From: Ascidia mentula
Taxonomy: Eukaryota > Chordata > Ascidiacea > Phlebobranchia > Ascidiidae
DNA: 64,000 nucleotides
Reading direction: 5' to 3'
NCBI GenBank assembly: GCA_947561715.1
Contig: OX387197.1
Location: forward strand, 3,787,001-3,851,000
Shown here in pieces: positions 16,219-28,822 of this stretch. Position 1 is the stretch's first letter; each line of letters begins with the position of its first letter. The notes under the pieces are model-generated. The model searched no databases. It saw only the letters and a list, made by a program, of their open reading frames with translations, and had not been told where the DNA came from. Both the position numbers and the translations under genes were made by a program.

Positions 16219-16782
16219 ACACTGGTTCAAACAGTAGCACTGGTTCAAACAGTAGCACTGGTTCAAACAATAGCACTGGTTCAAACTGCAACACTGGTTC
16301 AAACTGTAACACTGGTTCAAACAGTAGCACTGGTTCAAACTGTAACACTGGTTCAAACAGTAGCACTGGTTCAAACATAAGCACTGATTCAAACTGCAAC
16401 GCTGGTTCAAACAGTAGCACTGGTTCAAACAATAGCACTGATTCAAACTGCAACACTGGTTCAAACTGTAACACTGGTTCAAACTGTAACACTGGTTCAA
16501 ACTGTAACACTGGTTCAAACAGTAACACTGGTTCAAACAGTAGCACTGGTTCAAATAGTAGCACTGGTTCAAACTGTAACACTGGTTTAAACAGTAGCAC
16601 TGGTGCAAACTGTAACACTGGTTCAAACAGTAACACTGGTTCAAACTGTAACACTGGTTCAAACAGTAGCACTGGTTCAAATAGTAGCACTGGTTCAAAC
16701 TGTAACACTGGTTTAAACAGTAGCACTGGTGCAAACTGTAACACTAGTTCAAACAGTAACACTGGTTCAAACAGTAGCACTG
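16219..16782. repeat. 18-bp minisatellite, about 31 copies
   Basis: The unit is close to CACTGGTTCAAACAGTAG, with variants that end in CTGTAA or AATAGC. A block that contains the rare AATAGTAGC, GGTTTAAAC and GGTGCAAAC variants occurs at about 16555 and again at 16681, an offset of 126 bp, so seven units were duplicated together. Because 18 is a multiple of three, two minus-strand frames stay open for 180-207 codons and would encode FEPVLL and LNQCYC repeats. These look like by-products, not genes. Confidence 0.95.
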
Positions 16783-17284
16783 AACCATATATCTTATTCA
16801 AATGCTTCACACTACAAGGTTTTTGCGATCAATGCAGTCATAATTTTAAAACCAATTAGGGCACGATCCCGCATGATTAAATTGGAATTGCTTTGGTGGT
16901 ACCAAAATGTGTCTACGTTGCGAATACATTTACGGAAACATGCGTTTTCAATGATGAAAAAAAATACATTCGACCGCAGACGATATTGTTTGTATTTTTT
17001 GTTCCAACGCAAAGGTGTTTACTTTGTTACGGCGGTTTGCTTTTAACATCAGTAAACTCAGCAATTCGTCATATTCAAACGTCATAAAATTGAACATTTA
17101 CATGAACATAATTAATTAGCAATGTAGTCAACACAACATAAATGCATTTGTTTAATGTAGAAGGGCCCAGGAAAGAACTGGAATTTTTTTTTTAAATGCG
17201 TAACGTAATGTACTTTGGGTGAACATAATACAAGCTTTAATATCCACAGGGTAACCATTTTAGGTATATACGAAACTTTAAAAT
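16783..17284. other. 3' flank of gene D
   Basis: No further exon was seen downstream of the gene D stop codon at 17285. The stretch is AT-rich and probably holds the 3' untranslated region of gene D near 17285 and spacer next to the minisatellite. Confidence 0.4.
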
Positions 17285-20200
17285 TCACAACGAAGTTGAA
17301 GAAAAAACGTCAGTGTAACTGAGCAAATATGAGGGATAAACACTGGCGTCACGAAATACTACATAAATATTCGGATCACTTGGGTCATCAACAACGCTAT
17401 CAAATAGGGATCCATCTTCTTGTATTGGAGCTACGTGTGTAGATGTCGTTCCCTGGCAATAGGATCCTGTTACTACGCTTGCTAGAAACATACATCTTTG
17501 ACCCTGTGAAGGCGCTGGTATTGTAAATTGGTGCGAGTACTTTGCGGTGCTTGAAAAATAAACTCCTTTTCCATATCGTGTACCTGCAAATACCTGGGTT
17601 GTGTTTATACAGTCTGCTGTTTCAAAGAACATACTAACCGTTCCTTCCAGCGTGGCTCCTGTCGAATCCATCTTTGAGGATTTTTTCGCATACGTTTTCA
17701 TGAGTTCCGTGAAAAAGCTCGCAGGTTATTTGTTGGTTCGGCATTTTCGCTTGGACTTTTTGTTTTTGAGCTTGAAACTGATTCCAGAGTGTTTGGTTCT
17801 GTATTCTTTCCAGCTTGACATAAGTAATATATACAGTACTCGTAAACGTATAACCAGCGGAATGGTAGTTACTCTAATAATTTACAACAAATATTTTGAT
17901 TTTGTCACGGAAAAAGTCATGTTGGTTTATCTCAAAATATGTTAACTAAATCAATTGTGGCACCCACACCCATTTGTGTTATAGCCTCAAACATACTAGA
18001 CAACAATTAAAATATGGTCAACGGTTTTGAAACAAGGTTACCTTAATTGGAATGAAATCCAGGGTTGTCGTAAATTTTCGGAGAACATTTTGATACTCGA
18101 AAGAATTTTCACTGAGTGATACTTTTTTCAACGTTTCGCCCTCCATGTCACCCCAACTAGTTGGCATTTGTTCTGAACAAATATATTTTGCAACTTTCTG
18201 TACTTCCTATAAATATCGCGTTGAATAACGTCTTTAAAGGATAATTTGTAGCAGTACTTTTATACTGCTTTGCATTCTATTGTGCCAAAAACAAAAACGC
18301 TAGAAAACAAAGCTCCCACAATGATTCATAAGTTAAATTATACTTACGCATAATTATCTCGTTCCTCTGTAACAAAAATACTGAACCCCCAAAGTATGCT
18401 TCCATCTTCCTAAAGTCAGCTAAAACAGTAACTCTTTTTTGTCTGATTAGCGTGACAAGTTTCGTATTTCCATTCTCATTATTCTGGAGAATATATAAGC
18501 ATGAATTTTAAGACCGTTTGTGTTTCCAAACGTTAATGCATTTACCACTTCTTACTCTATAAGCTGTTTCCATCGAAAAATTTGCAGCCACAGAAAAACC
18601 ATTGGTTGCATTTGTTTTTGGGTCAGTGTATTTCCACACAATAGACTTGGATAATTTTATTTGTTCATTAAGGGTGCTTAGTAAGCTGGCAACGTGAGTA
18701 TATGCTTCCAGGACGTCCAACGGATAGCCTTTAATTGACAGCTCGCTTTGCAAAAAAGATAAAAAGATATGTAAACTACAAAAACGTGTTACATATTATA
18801 ATTGTAATTTTTTAATTTCTATCATAGTATCTTATGCTGTCCATTGGAAAAATAACGGGCTAATTAACCCTTGATATTATGACTAATCAATGCAACAACA
18901 ATGGCAATTTACAACAAAACTATTTAGTAGATCTGCCCTACCATTCCGAACTCTTTTCAATCAACACGTTACCAGATTTCATCAGATCTACCATTTCTGG
19001 GTCATCAACGCAAATAGAATGTTTAATGGCAGTATCTCGTATGGTTTTCACAACAAGCATTGTATGATCCTTGTCGGTGTTCTATGGAACGAAAATATTT
19101 GACTGTGATTCAACATTTTTGCTGGATAGATACGATGGATCTTTTGGTGATTTCCGGCACAGATACCTGACTTGAAATTATCTTGTCATCTGATTTCGGG
19201 CCAAGCGGTGTTTCTGGTTCTGATGTTGTTGTTTTTGTGGTCGTTATCGACGGGATATCTGCAAAAAACTTTTATAAATATTGTGAAAACGTTTACCAAC
19301 TCTAATTTCTGTGTTGTGGCAACGGTTTAAAACAAAATGACAGTGGCTAGTCCGATTTTGTCATGAATTATTTCTTCTATTTCCCGACCTTGGTTTTCAT
19401 CACTTGGGGTTGCAATTGCTTTTTGGTAGATTTGCATGTTCTTTGCCAGAAGCACATAAATTTCAATCCTTTTCAGACTACTGCTACAGTTTCCTTTGAA
19501 CTGCCGGACTGCTTCAGTCACACATTTGGCTGATTGTTCGAACGACAAACCGATTCCACCTGACAAGCCAGTAGGATCCAGTTACAAAACGTTTTAAAAG
19601 GTATCCATAAAAATGGGCGAACTAAATTTCGTAAGTTTTGTTTATATTTTCATGCTGAAAAATGGCTTTCAAATCTTTAGCAAAACTTGCATATCCTTCA
19701 GCGATTAGCCATATAGCAAATTTCGAAAAATCAAATCATAAAATGTTTACATTTTCGAAAAAATGAATACGGAAAACAAATAGGATATTAGACTTTACCA
19801 CTCCGATAAGTTCATTGGTTTATTTGCACAGAACTACCGTAATTTCCAAAAGTTTGTGGCCTATCTCATCCGTCTGCAAATTCTACGAACTGGAAACCAT
19901 GGTAAAACGTACAGCTTAAATATACTGCACCTGTTCCAATAGAAGGAAGTGCCAAACTTCTAACTTCAAATTTTTGGGCCATAGAAAAGCATTCCAACAG
20001 AACATTTATCAACAATCCAGGATCACTGGGTGTTGCTAAATGGAAAATATATTTCCACAAGGTTCCACCAGTGGTAACACGGATATTGTTGGTTTGTATG
20101 ATGGGGTTGGCAAACTCCCCGATGAGTGATTTACCTCCCTTTGCGATAAGGGCCTGGGATATTTGACCTTTAAAAAAGAGCAAAACCATTTTTTTCCTGT

Positions 20201-21888
20201 AATCAAAAAAAAATTGCAACAAAAAATGAGACATTACAATCATTACTTTTCGAAAAAGTTTGCATCATTACCTTTCGAAAAAAAACTTTAAAAAATTTAA
20301 AGTTGGTTATACTTACCAACTAACTGAAATAATATAACTTTTAAACCAATCACAAAAACGTACTGGAAAAGTTGAATTGTTTTGTGGAGTTGACTATCAC
20401 ATCGCTACATGTTGTTGTAATGTCACCTTGCTGTACAACAACATTGATTCTATTTATGTCCAAAGTTTTGGAGTTTCTTGTAGCCTCCGCTAAAAGAAAA
20501 TCCTGAACCGTCTAAAATTATGTACCATCTTAGCAAATAGCTGGGCAAAAATAGCCTACAAGACGTTTTTTTTGCAGGTGTGATACTCCCATTAAAACGT
20601 ACCTGCAACATATTGCCACTATCAGGAAAGACAAGTAGTTCTTTTTGTTGCAGTTTTTTTCCAGTAAAACTCTTCATTGCGTCCATAAAAATTCGCAACA
20701 CTATATCCAGTGGATATCCAAACCCTCCCGAGCCCAGCAATGGAAACGCTATAGATGAATATCCAGCAACATCTGCCATCCATAAGCAAAGCTTTATTGC
20801 ACATTCTAACTCTGTCTCGCTCTCTTTTGATTTGTAGTCTTGAAGTATTACGTGAAAAACCTTTTTGCAACTCAGATCAAATCCTGGCGTGCAAAGAACG
20901 TTGCCAGGTCTTAAGTCTGGTCGATTTGCACTTTGACAAGCTTCCTAGACAGGATAGATTTTGGCCAAATTGGTCATTTGAAATGTAGCAAAGGTATTGC
21001 TATCATATGGTTATCTCTTTTACTATCATAAACCTACCTGTAAGCGTTTTCCAGCAAGTTCCAGCAAGGCTCTTGATATAGTGGACCCCTGGCAGCTTGC
21101 AAAATTTTGTGGTGTCGTCGACGTAACAATGACGTCAGCCTAAAATTTACAATCATGTGGTTTTTATCTTTTTCGTTTGTGACCGCTAGAATTTGTATTG
21201 TAGACCGCATTTTGAATAGATATGACGTTTAAAATTTACGGATTATAGCTGTGTGACAAAAATGATGTCATGGTTTTGCCTGTTCTACCTTGTTCAACGA
21301 AATGTCTCCGCTTGCGATGATAAATTTCATTTCATTTACAGATTGTTTCTTTTTTTGGTTCATCTGCAAATAAATCCAGCTTCATTTACTGTGTTGTTAC
21401 CGACTAATTGTATTTTAAGCACAAAGACGTACCAAATCATGAGAAGCCGTGTCGTCAGTGAATGTGGTGTCAACACCAACCCACGAGGTAGCTTTGAAAA
21501 CAAAACATTCAGAAAATCATAAAATGTCTCTCAACGTCTGCTAACACATACCGGTTTCTTTACTCCTTGTGACACTTAATTCATATGTTTTACCACAATG
21601 TCGCAAGGTAAGAGGTTTACGCATGAGAACACTTGCATCTAAAATAAAACTAAATCTACAGCAACAACAGAAAATTTTACAACACATGTGAACGCTACCT
21701 GATTCAAGTTTGACGACAATAATGGCTAGTCCTTTTATAAGTTTGCCGTTCTCGTCTGTCGCCACCTTGATTGACAACAAGTTGTCAAAGGAATCTATTT
21801 TGTTTGTTATTTCAATAGACAGGTAGTAGAGACCAAGGTCGTTTGGAATATCACACACAAACAATTCGACGCCTTTTGCGTTGTCCAT
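17285..21888 (-). CDS. Gene D: two-macrodomain PARP14-like mono-ADP-ribosyltransferase
   Basis: Predicted ADP-ribose reader and writer. Exons from the minus strand: 21888-21699, 21638-21552, 21363-21289, 21139-21038, 20944-20603, 20502-20364, 20167-19931, 19559-19389, 19258-19167, 19081-18942, 18745-18556, 18483-18348, 18172-18042, 17813-17639, 17583-17285. The first exon (ELFVCDIPNDLG) is RRM-like. The first macrodomain keeps PLLGSGGFGYP; the second has NSTKQF, VTTGGTLWKYI and GGIGLSFE. Exon 19258-19167 is a Thr/Ser-rich linker. The WWE-like region lies at 18745-18348. The catalytic domain has FHGTH, GVYFS and NIYVVFRD, giving an H-Y-I triad as in mono-ADP-ribosylating PARPs. Phases agree throughout except between 21552 and 21363, where a small linker exon is probably missing from this model. 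TTTGCAG lies just two bases before the start codon. Confidence 0.85.
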
Positions 21889-22292
21889 TGCTGCAAAGCA
21901 TCACAATTTGTTTCTTCCTGTGAACATTTGATGAAAATTAACTTTGGAATCGAACATGATGAAAGATGTTTGCTATCAAAACCTATGAGAGCTGAGCTTC
22001 AAACCGCATCTGTTTGCTACGAAATTGAACTAAAGCTTTTGTGTCAACATCACATTGCCATAGTCAAGCTTTACACAAAAACACCACCATACATTGATTT
22101 TTCTAACTGTAGCTATACTATAGGTGTTCCAAAACCAACAGCTTTGACGCCTGTAACTTAGAAGTTGCATTGCTTGTGCACCTGACATTGTAAAAACAGT
22201 TGTTTGGCGAAACGTTCAATGCTCTTTGTATGTACTTCGTGTACACCTCAACAAATAGAGTGTAACGAGGGCCTCTGTTAGCTTTACATGAA

Positions 22293-22396
22293 GAGGCTGT
22301 GTGTTAAACACCAGTCAAGGTCAACAAAATGCCAGGTACAAGCCGAACCCATTACAGAGTTTATATTTCACGGGAAATCGTCGTTTATCCTTTCCA
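22293..22396. repeat. Direct repeat, copy 1
   Basis: About 104 bp beginning AGGCTGTGTGTTAAACACC recurs about 354 bp downstream with roughly 85 percent identity by eye. Shared words include CAGGTACAAGCC and CATCGTCGTT-like ends. Confidence 0.7.
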
Positions 22397-22646
22397 ACGT
22401 ATGTTTGACTTTTCCAGTCCGGCGTGGAATTTTACAACCTTTACTTTTTAAAAACCACCCTTTGTTGTAGTTTTCCGCCTCAAAAATGTTGGCATGTGAT
22501 TTTCCACGCCGAAGGAAAATCTAATGTGGAAAATTACATGTAGTTTATGTGGTAATTCCACCTTCGTAGGTTTCCATGAAAATTGCCATTCAAAAGTGTT
22601 TGCCACTCATATCAAATGCTCAAATAACCACATAATATGACTATCA

Positions 22647-22750
22647 TGAGGTTGTGTGTTAAACATAAGTCAAAGTCAACAAAATACCAGGTACAAGCCA
22701 AACCTACTGGAGAGTTTCTGTTTCGCGGGACATCGTCGTTAATCCTTAAA
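22647..22750. repeat. Direct repeat, copy 2
   Basis: Second copy of the repeat at 22293-22396, beginning AGGTTGTGTGTTAAACATA and containing CCAGGTACAAGCCAAACC. It may be a tandem remnant of one element whose middle (22400-22640) also has CCGAAGGAAAA-type palindromic words. Confidence 0.7.
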
Positions 22751-23981
22751 TTTTGGGCGTTGTCCACCGCGTAACTAACAAATAAAATACACACAGTAAA
22801 ATTGCTTTATAGCATGCCAACTTGCATAAACAACACAACCAAATTATAAGTAGAGGACTCTCGCAACAGTGTTGCTAAACCAGGGTGTTTTTTAAACTAC
22901 ACAATATTGCTTAATTGGTTTTGCTGTTAGTGAGTAATGTTGATTGACAGCATTACGCAGCATGGCACCACTATCAATATTTAACCAGTTCAAGCGAACA
23001 AATGGCATGCTTTCGACCGTCTACCTTGACTAAACATGTTACATATGTAGTATTCATGATTGTGATATTATGGAGCCAATCGCACTAGGAGGTTGCAATC
23101 CTACTGAAATCAGCTTCACAAAATTTTTAACCCTTTTCGGCCCAGTTCCATTGAACCCTGTGGCCAATCCTGTACCAAATCGACATTTTCCATTTTTTTT
23201 GTAAGACCAACATAGTTTGTTAGCAGCACCTTTGATACACATAAAAAGGTTTTGGGGGGGTTATATCCACCGTCGGTGGACCAGGTTTACGCTTACCACG
23301 CTCCAGTCGCCAGACAGAACGCAAGGCGATCGCCTTTTTTAAGCATAAAAAACACGCAGTTTCGGTACTAGTTCATTGGATGACTTTAGTTATTAAAATA
23401 ACGCAAATTTCAAAGTACACCTGAGGGAAAACCATGGTACGAGACTTGTTTTTGACCTTGTCTCCCAAGGGATGACCTTAGACCTAAAAGTGCTAAAGTT
23501 TGCTTCGTGGGTTTAATTACTGGATAATACATGCGATTTTGTACATCTGCGTGTATGAATGCTTTCAAAACAGAAAAATCCTTGCGACAGAAACGATGGA
23601 AAATGTTGGTATAATGCACATTAAACTCCTTAATTAAGTTTTCCTCAATACATGGTATAACTTGCAACAAAATATTCCACGAAACTTTACGAGTTAAAAA
23701 TTATTTTCTTTTTACAAGGTCATTGCATACATATTTCAAATCAATACTTTTTGTAAATACAACAAGTACATTACTGTATGTGGGTGAAATGAATTGTTTG
23801 CAAGACTAAGTACTACACGGGACTTTTTATAGTATTTTCGTCGAATTTCACAATTCCGAAGCTAATCAAAATAAAAACAACTGCAGATAATTAATAGAGT
23901 GACCTAAAACCTCTTTAAACAATGTTAGCATATGTCGGAGACGGTAAAATACACCTTTTTATCGTTTGATTTTTACAAATG

Positions 23982-26900
23982 TCAGTAATATATTGCTTTG
24001 TAGGTCAGTAAGTATAAGGGATAAACGCTTGCATCGCGAAAAACAGCAAAAATATAAGGATTGTCCACATCGTTCACCACGCTATCAAACGGTGTGTCGT
24101 CGTCTTGAAGCGGAACTGCTGCGAGATCAGCGGATCCTTGACAAAACATACCGGTAATAACTTCAGCCAGAAACATACGAGAACATCCAAATTCGTCCAC
24201 ATCGGTATAGCCGTTTGAATACTCGGCGATGGTTGAAAAATATACTCCCTTTCCGTAAAATGTTGCTGTAAACATGTAATAACATTTCTTCAATATAACA
24301 TTTTACGTATTTGGAAATATGCACCATTTTTTCCTGCGTGACTTCGATCAAAAGTATCTTTCAAAATAATTTCACTTGTCGCAGCATCAGTTCCATGGAA
24401 AAGCTCACGGCTTACAGGTTGGTTTGGCATTTTCTTCTCAATCTTCCTTTTTTGTTCTTGAAACTGATTCCACAGTGTAATATTTTGTATTCTGTGCAAC
24501 TAAAATAGTATTTGGGGTAATTTATTCACGCTAAAAAAAATCCTTAAACTCCTACCTCAATTGGTATCAGTGGCAAAGTTTGCCTAAACTTTTTAAGCGC
24601 TTCCTCATATTCACTCGAACTTGGGGACACGAGGACCTTTTTGGTTACTTCTTCTTCCATGTCTTCCCATACATCAGGGACGGTACCTACAAATATTGTT
24701 GTTTTAGCCTATATTTCGAGCAGAGTATCAAACAACCTAAGGCCGGGTCCACACTCACGCTTTGCGCCGGCGGATTCTTTGTTTGTTTCATTATACGCCG
24801 ACGTGCGGGCGTACGCTAGGGACATTGAAACAAACAAAGAATCCGCCGGCGCAAAGCGTGAGTGTGGACCCGGCCTAACGGCGAAAGAAGCAATGCAGGG
24901 CGGGGGGGTGCTCTAGTGTGTTAGTTAATAATGCAAAAATACATCTTTGTTTCATTTCTTGGTCTTAAATATGTCAAGCAGGAAATTTGTTTCGGCTATA
25001 AGTTGAGAGAAACTTTTGGTACAATTGACTTTGTAGTTTATTAAGTGCATGTCACGAAATGCCATAAATCATTCTAACGTGTTTTTCGTAAAAGGCCAAA
25101 ACAAAAGAACACATAGATAACAGCCAACTCTTCCTTGATTTACAATCACCGTTTGTCCCCCGACCCAAACACCCATTTGCGATATTGAACTAAAATGATG
25201 CATATTGCGTGGTATTTATGTGGTAATTAAGCACTTACTTTCATTAACTAAGCTTCTTGCCACCTTTAAATTTTCAAATCCAGATGTTGCTGTCATCGTC
25301 GAGAAATCAACAACTACGTCACTGAACATTTTGCAGAAAACTCTTACTCGTGCATGGCCTTGATTATCTATCTGTATTTTGTATTACGATTAAACATAGC
25401 TAAACATTACCACCTTCCAATAATTAACATAAAATATTTTTGTAATTTTATTATTACCTGAAAATAAATAACAAGTGTTGAAACTTATTTCAAGCTTTCA
25501 ATCCTACCTTGTAAGCATTTTCCAAATCGTAGTTCGCCCGAACTGGAAACTTTTGCATGCGATTCGTGTTCGGGTCGCAAAACTTCCACGATACGTACTC
25601 TGAGATGTGCAACGCGTGTTTAAGTTGATTAATAATATCCTTGACCATATTGTAAGACTCCATGACATTGGTTTGCAATCCTTGAATTGTTAAATCCCTG
25701 CCATAGAGAATTTTAGTGACGTAGCGTGTTACCGTGTTTAGCAGGATCTTAATTGAAACAAACGCTCAAGTGGTATTTGAAATTCAATTTCTGAAAAAAT
25801 ACTGTGACGAAATCTTACGTGCTGCTAATTTTTTCGATGAAAACATTTTTTGTTTCCATGATGATCGATATTTCTGCCTCTTCGTCCGGCGTCAAATCTT
25901 TTATCCAAATATCATTAATTGTTTTTGCAAACCGTCCATTATCCGTATTGTCTTGCATCTATAATAACGACATTAAACCGCAATACAATATAGACAAGGC
26001 TAACAAAAAGACCAGAAGAAACACAACGTTTGTAAAACGCACACCGAACGGATAGAATACATTATGCTCAAAACGAGTGGCTGAAGCATACATGATATAA
26101 AATCAACTAACCTCGTCAGCACAGTTGACGTAATTTTCATTTGAAAAAGCTTCTAAGCCTTTTATGATTCTTACTGCAATGTAAAGCCAGGCAAAGTAAC
26201 AAATAGAGTCGCTACATGCTCTTTCAAAACGCTGTTTAATAAAAAAAATATTTGCGCATTTATTTTCATATAAAGGCCTACATTTTGGTCATAGTAGTCG
26301 AAAATGTCGTTTGAATCAAAGCAATTTTTACTCCCAATAATAATAATAACACCGTTGAAAAATGAATATGTCACTTGCAGTATTTTTTGAGGCAATCCAC
26401 AACTTCGTTAACTTCCTTAACATCACAAGAAACCGTCACCTGACCTTCTGCTGTCGAATTTAAGCTTTAAAAAAATTGAGACAGGCAAAAAATTAATATT
26501 TTGGGGTTTCACTGACGTTACTCACAACAACCATTACAGAATAGACAAACATATTATAGTACCTTTCAGCCAGGAAAACATTAAAATGCTTAAACTCACA
26601 TAATGTACACTTTAACTTCTTTGTCTTGGGCAACTTTTATGTCACACAAACCCTCGTCCCCTTCCAGATCAATCGCATGCCGAAGATTCAAAATATCAGT
26701 TGGTTCCCATTTTGCAGGCCACACGCAAAATCTGTCATAGTAACTCTCTAAAGCCGAGATGCAGTTGCGCTCGAAAAGTTCTTGATTGTATTTCAAAAAG
26801 ACTTCCGCATCCTCCAAAAAATAATTTGTTGACAGTAAATTGGTTTGTTAAATTTAGATTTAATGAATAGGTCTTAGTATTTTTTCAAGAGAAAGACCTT

Positions 26901-28285
26901 CAAAGAACAAATTTAAACATATTTTACAACGCAGTGATGTTTCATGCACGCTGCACAAATCCCTACTTCACAGCGATCGTTTCGAGATCATTGGGTTTAC
27001 AGGCTTCGCAGCCCAGGCATTGCAGTCTAGCTGAATTAGCCACTTTTTTCGATGTCTGATTGTAGATAGAGATTCGTACATGTGAACGTTGCCTGGCAAG
27101 TTGTGTGCTTGCGTAATAGTGTACCCCAGTCACAATATACCCCGTAAAACAGCTAAGCTCCTGTAGCTCAGTTGGTAGAGCATTGTATCTATTTAGCCCA
27201 GGGTCGTGAGTTCAAAACTCACCTGGAGGTTAATTTTCCAAATCTCGTTCCGACTTCTCAAGAAAAAGTGGCTGATCCAGCTAGCCTGCGAAGCCTGTAA
27301 GCCTAATGTTTTTGTAATAGCTATGACCTTTTACAGAACCATGCAAAACAAATTACTGCTTTACATAACAGAGCTGTTGCGCTATTATTTTGTTGCAAAC
27401 TGAAAACGATAAGAATATCTGTACCTTGAAACATGGCTGGAAACTAACTAATGCGTCCCCTGTTTGTTTGATAAATTTGACCTTGGCTACACCCTCGAGT
27501 TTTTTTGTGAATTCGTCAAACCCATTTTCCGTTTCCAGAGCGAATTTCCACATGCATTCATTAACATTTGGGGAAAATGTGAACTCCTTTACGGTATTTA
27601 CTGCAATACAGATCCAGGGTGAGAATGTTGCTTTAAAAGTCAATCGAGTTTGGGGACTATCAGTTGTAAGAGGTTATGTAGTAAAACAAACATTTTCCAT
27701 TCCTGATTGAAAATCAATAAATAATGATACTCACTTGTCTGCACATGTTTCATCAAAATCTCGCTAATATGTAGATCGTGAGTTGAACCACCATAGTTGA
27801 TTTTCAAACCATAGGCTTTTATTGCTTGAAGACCTAATTCATACGTGGTGTGAGTGCGGTAACAAGTACAAGTTTTGGCAGGAATATACTTTTTGATCAT
27901 CACTGTCCGATATGCTTGAAATATAATTACTATAGCCTGCAAGTCTATAAACAAATTTTCACAAAAGTTGCGCTTTTAAAATTATAATTATGAAACTAAT
28001 ACACCTGGCCACCATGTATGATACGTAAAGGATGTTCCACATATATAGCATACAGGGTAAATTTCAATGATCTTACTTGTGATACAAATACCTACTTGCC
28101 AAGTCGTGTAGTGTAACTTCCGCACCACTTTTATCCTTGGTACCATCTTCCCGTTCAATAAATTGCACCTTGTGGGGCTCTTTCTTGTTTCTAAGTGAGT
28201 CTCTGATTGCGAGTCTCAGCAAAAAAAGTTTGTATCCATCTGGTATCCCCTTGACGTGAATGCGGAAATGTTTTTCAGATGACAT
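23982..28285 (-). CDS. Gene E: RRM-like, WWE and PARP mono-ADP-ribosyltransferase without macrodomain
   Basis: Exons from the minus strand: 28285-28096, 27929-27735, 27600-27425, 26811-26600, about 26464-26375, 26173-26112, 25958-25819, 25697-25508, 25371-25239, 24686-24556, 24499-24325, 24265-23982. The start MSSEKHFRIHVKGIPDGYK resembles an RRM first strand, and the 190-nt first exon matches genes D, G and J. The next two exons correspond to 56160-56351 and 57570-57736 of gene J. A WWE-like region (YVSWKFCDPNTN, VVVDFSTMTATSG) precedes the catalytic domain with LFHGTDA, GVYFS and YIFAVFRD, an H-Y-I triad. No macrodomain exon lies between the N-terminal modules and WWE, so this member would write but not read ADP-ribose. 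One phase mismatch near 26375 is unresolved. Introns carry a MITE and a tRNA-bearing foldback. Confidence 0.83.
24741..24875. mobile_element. Harbinger-like MITE, 135 bp
   Basis: Perfect 50-bp terminal inverted repeats (24741-24790 and 24826-24875), beginning GGCCGGGTCCACACTCACGC, enclose a 35-base loop. TAA flanks both ends, fitting the three-base TWA target duplication of PIF/Harbinger elements. It lies in an intron of gene E. It has no coding capacity and looks young because the arms are identical. Confidence 0.88.
26998..27300. repeat. Foldback element with tRNA-like core
   Basis: TTACAGGCTTCGCAG at 26998 and a following TAGCTGAATTAGCCACTTTTT recur as a reverse complement at 27262-27300. 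Between the arms lies a tRNA-like sequence at 27157-27229. The left arm has about 14 extra bases. The unit sits in an intron of gene E. It may be a tRNA-derived SINE captured in a foldback, or a composite of two insertions. Confidence 0.6.
27157..27229 (+). tRNA. tRNA-like sequence, probably a pseudogene or SINE head
   Basis: A clear A box (TAGCTCAGTTGGTAGAGC) with a good D arm and a T arm (GTGAG-TTCAAAA-CTCAC) are present at normal spacing. The acceptor strands pair at about five of seven positions. The anticodon stem does not pair, so no isotype can be given. This is likely a tRNA-derived pol III promoter, not a working tRNA. Confidence 0.55.
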
Positions 28286-28822
28286 CTTGATGTACAAGTG
28301 TTGCCTTGATATTGCACTATGCTTACAGCTACAACATTATCATATATCTTTCTTTTTTTAAAGATTTTGATATGAGTTTAATAGTAAACAATTAACTGCC
28401 TCCCATTTCAGGCCTAGATCCAACAGCTGAACAGCAGGTATACGTTTTTAATTGTGCTAGAAGAACAGATTGCCTGACAGCAACAGCAACATAATATCAG
28501 ATCGAACAGACTGATGTCGCTGGCGGCAGTACAAACAATGCGCGTAGTCAAATATTTGCATTTAAAGAGTCTGCATACTTTCGATTACAAATGCGGCTGA
28601 AACCAAACGAAAAATGAAAAACTGCAAAATTTAGTGTTGTCTTGAACTAAACGATCGTTACTAAGCTGTCACCAAACTATACCCCGCATCCTGGATCTTG
28701 CACGCCGAGCTTGTTTCCTCATAAGAAAAGATAGATGTTTGCTCTAGGTATTGGGTCTGCCAACAGCAAAGTTGGGCTGATTAACAGAACACCTCTTGTA
28801 AGCCTGGTTAATTATTGATAGT
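28286..28822. other. Upstream region of gene E
   Basis: Sequence between the gene E start codon and the Ty3/gypsy fossil. It presumably contains the gene E promoter, but no clear TATA box or other signal could be fixed. Confidence 0.35.

Larger units (their letters stand above)
21889..23981. other. Region between genes D and E
   Basis: Upstream of gene D and downstream of gene E, both on the minus strand. It holds a pair of about 104-bp direct repeats and short ORFs without family resemblance. A 62-codon minus-strand ORF at 23054-23242 has a Cys-rich KLCWSYKKNGKCRFG string but no complete zinc finger. Confidence 0.4.

Noticed and set aside
16187-16810. Long minus-strand repetitive ORFs over the minisatellite
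   Set aside because: Open frames follow from an 18-bp period that is a multiple of three; no start context, splice sites or family match.
23054-23242. Possible CCCH or CCHC zinc finger, as in PARP12-type proteins
   Set aside because: Only two cysteines have suitable spacing and no His completes a finger.
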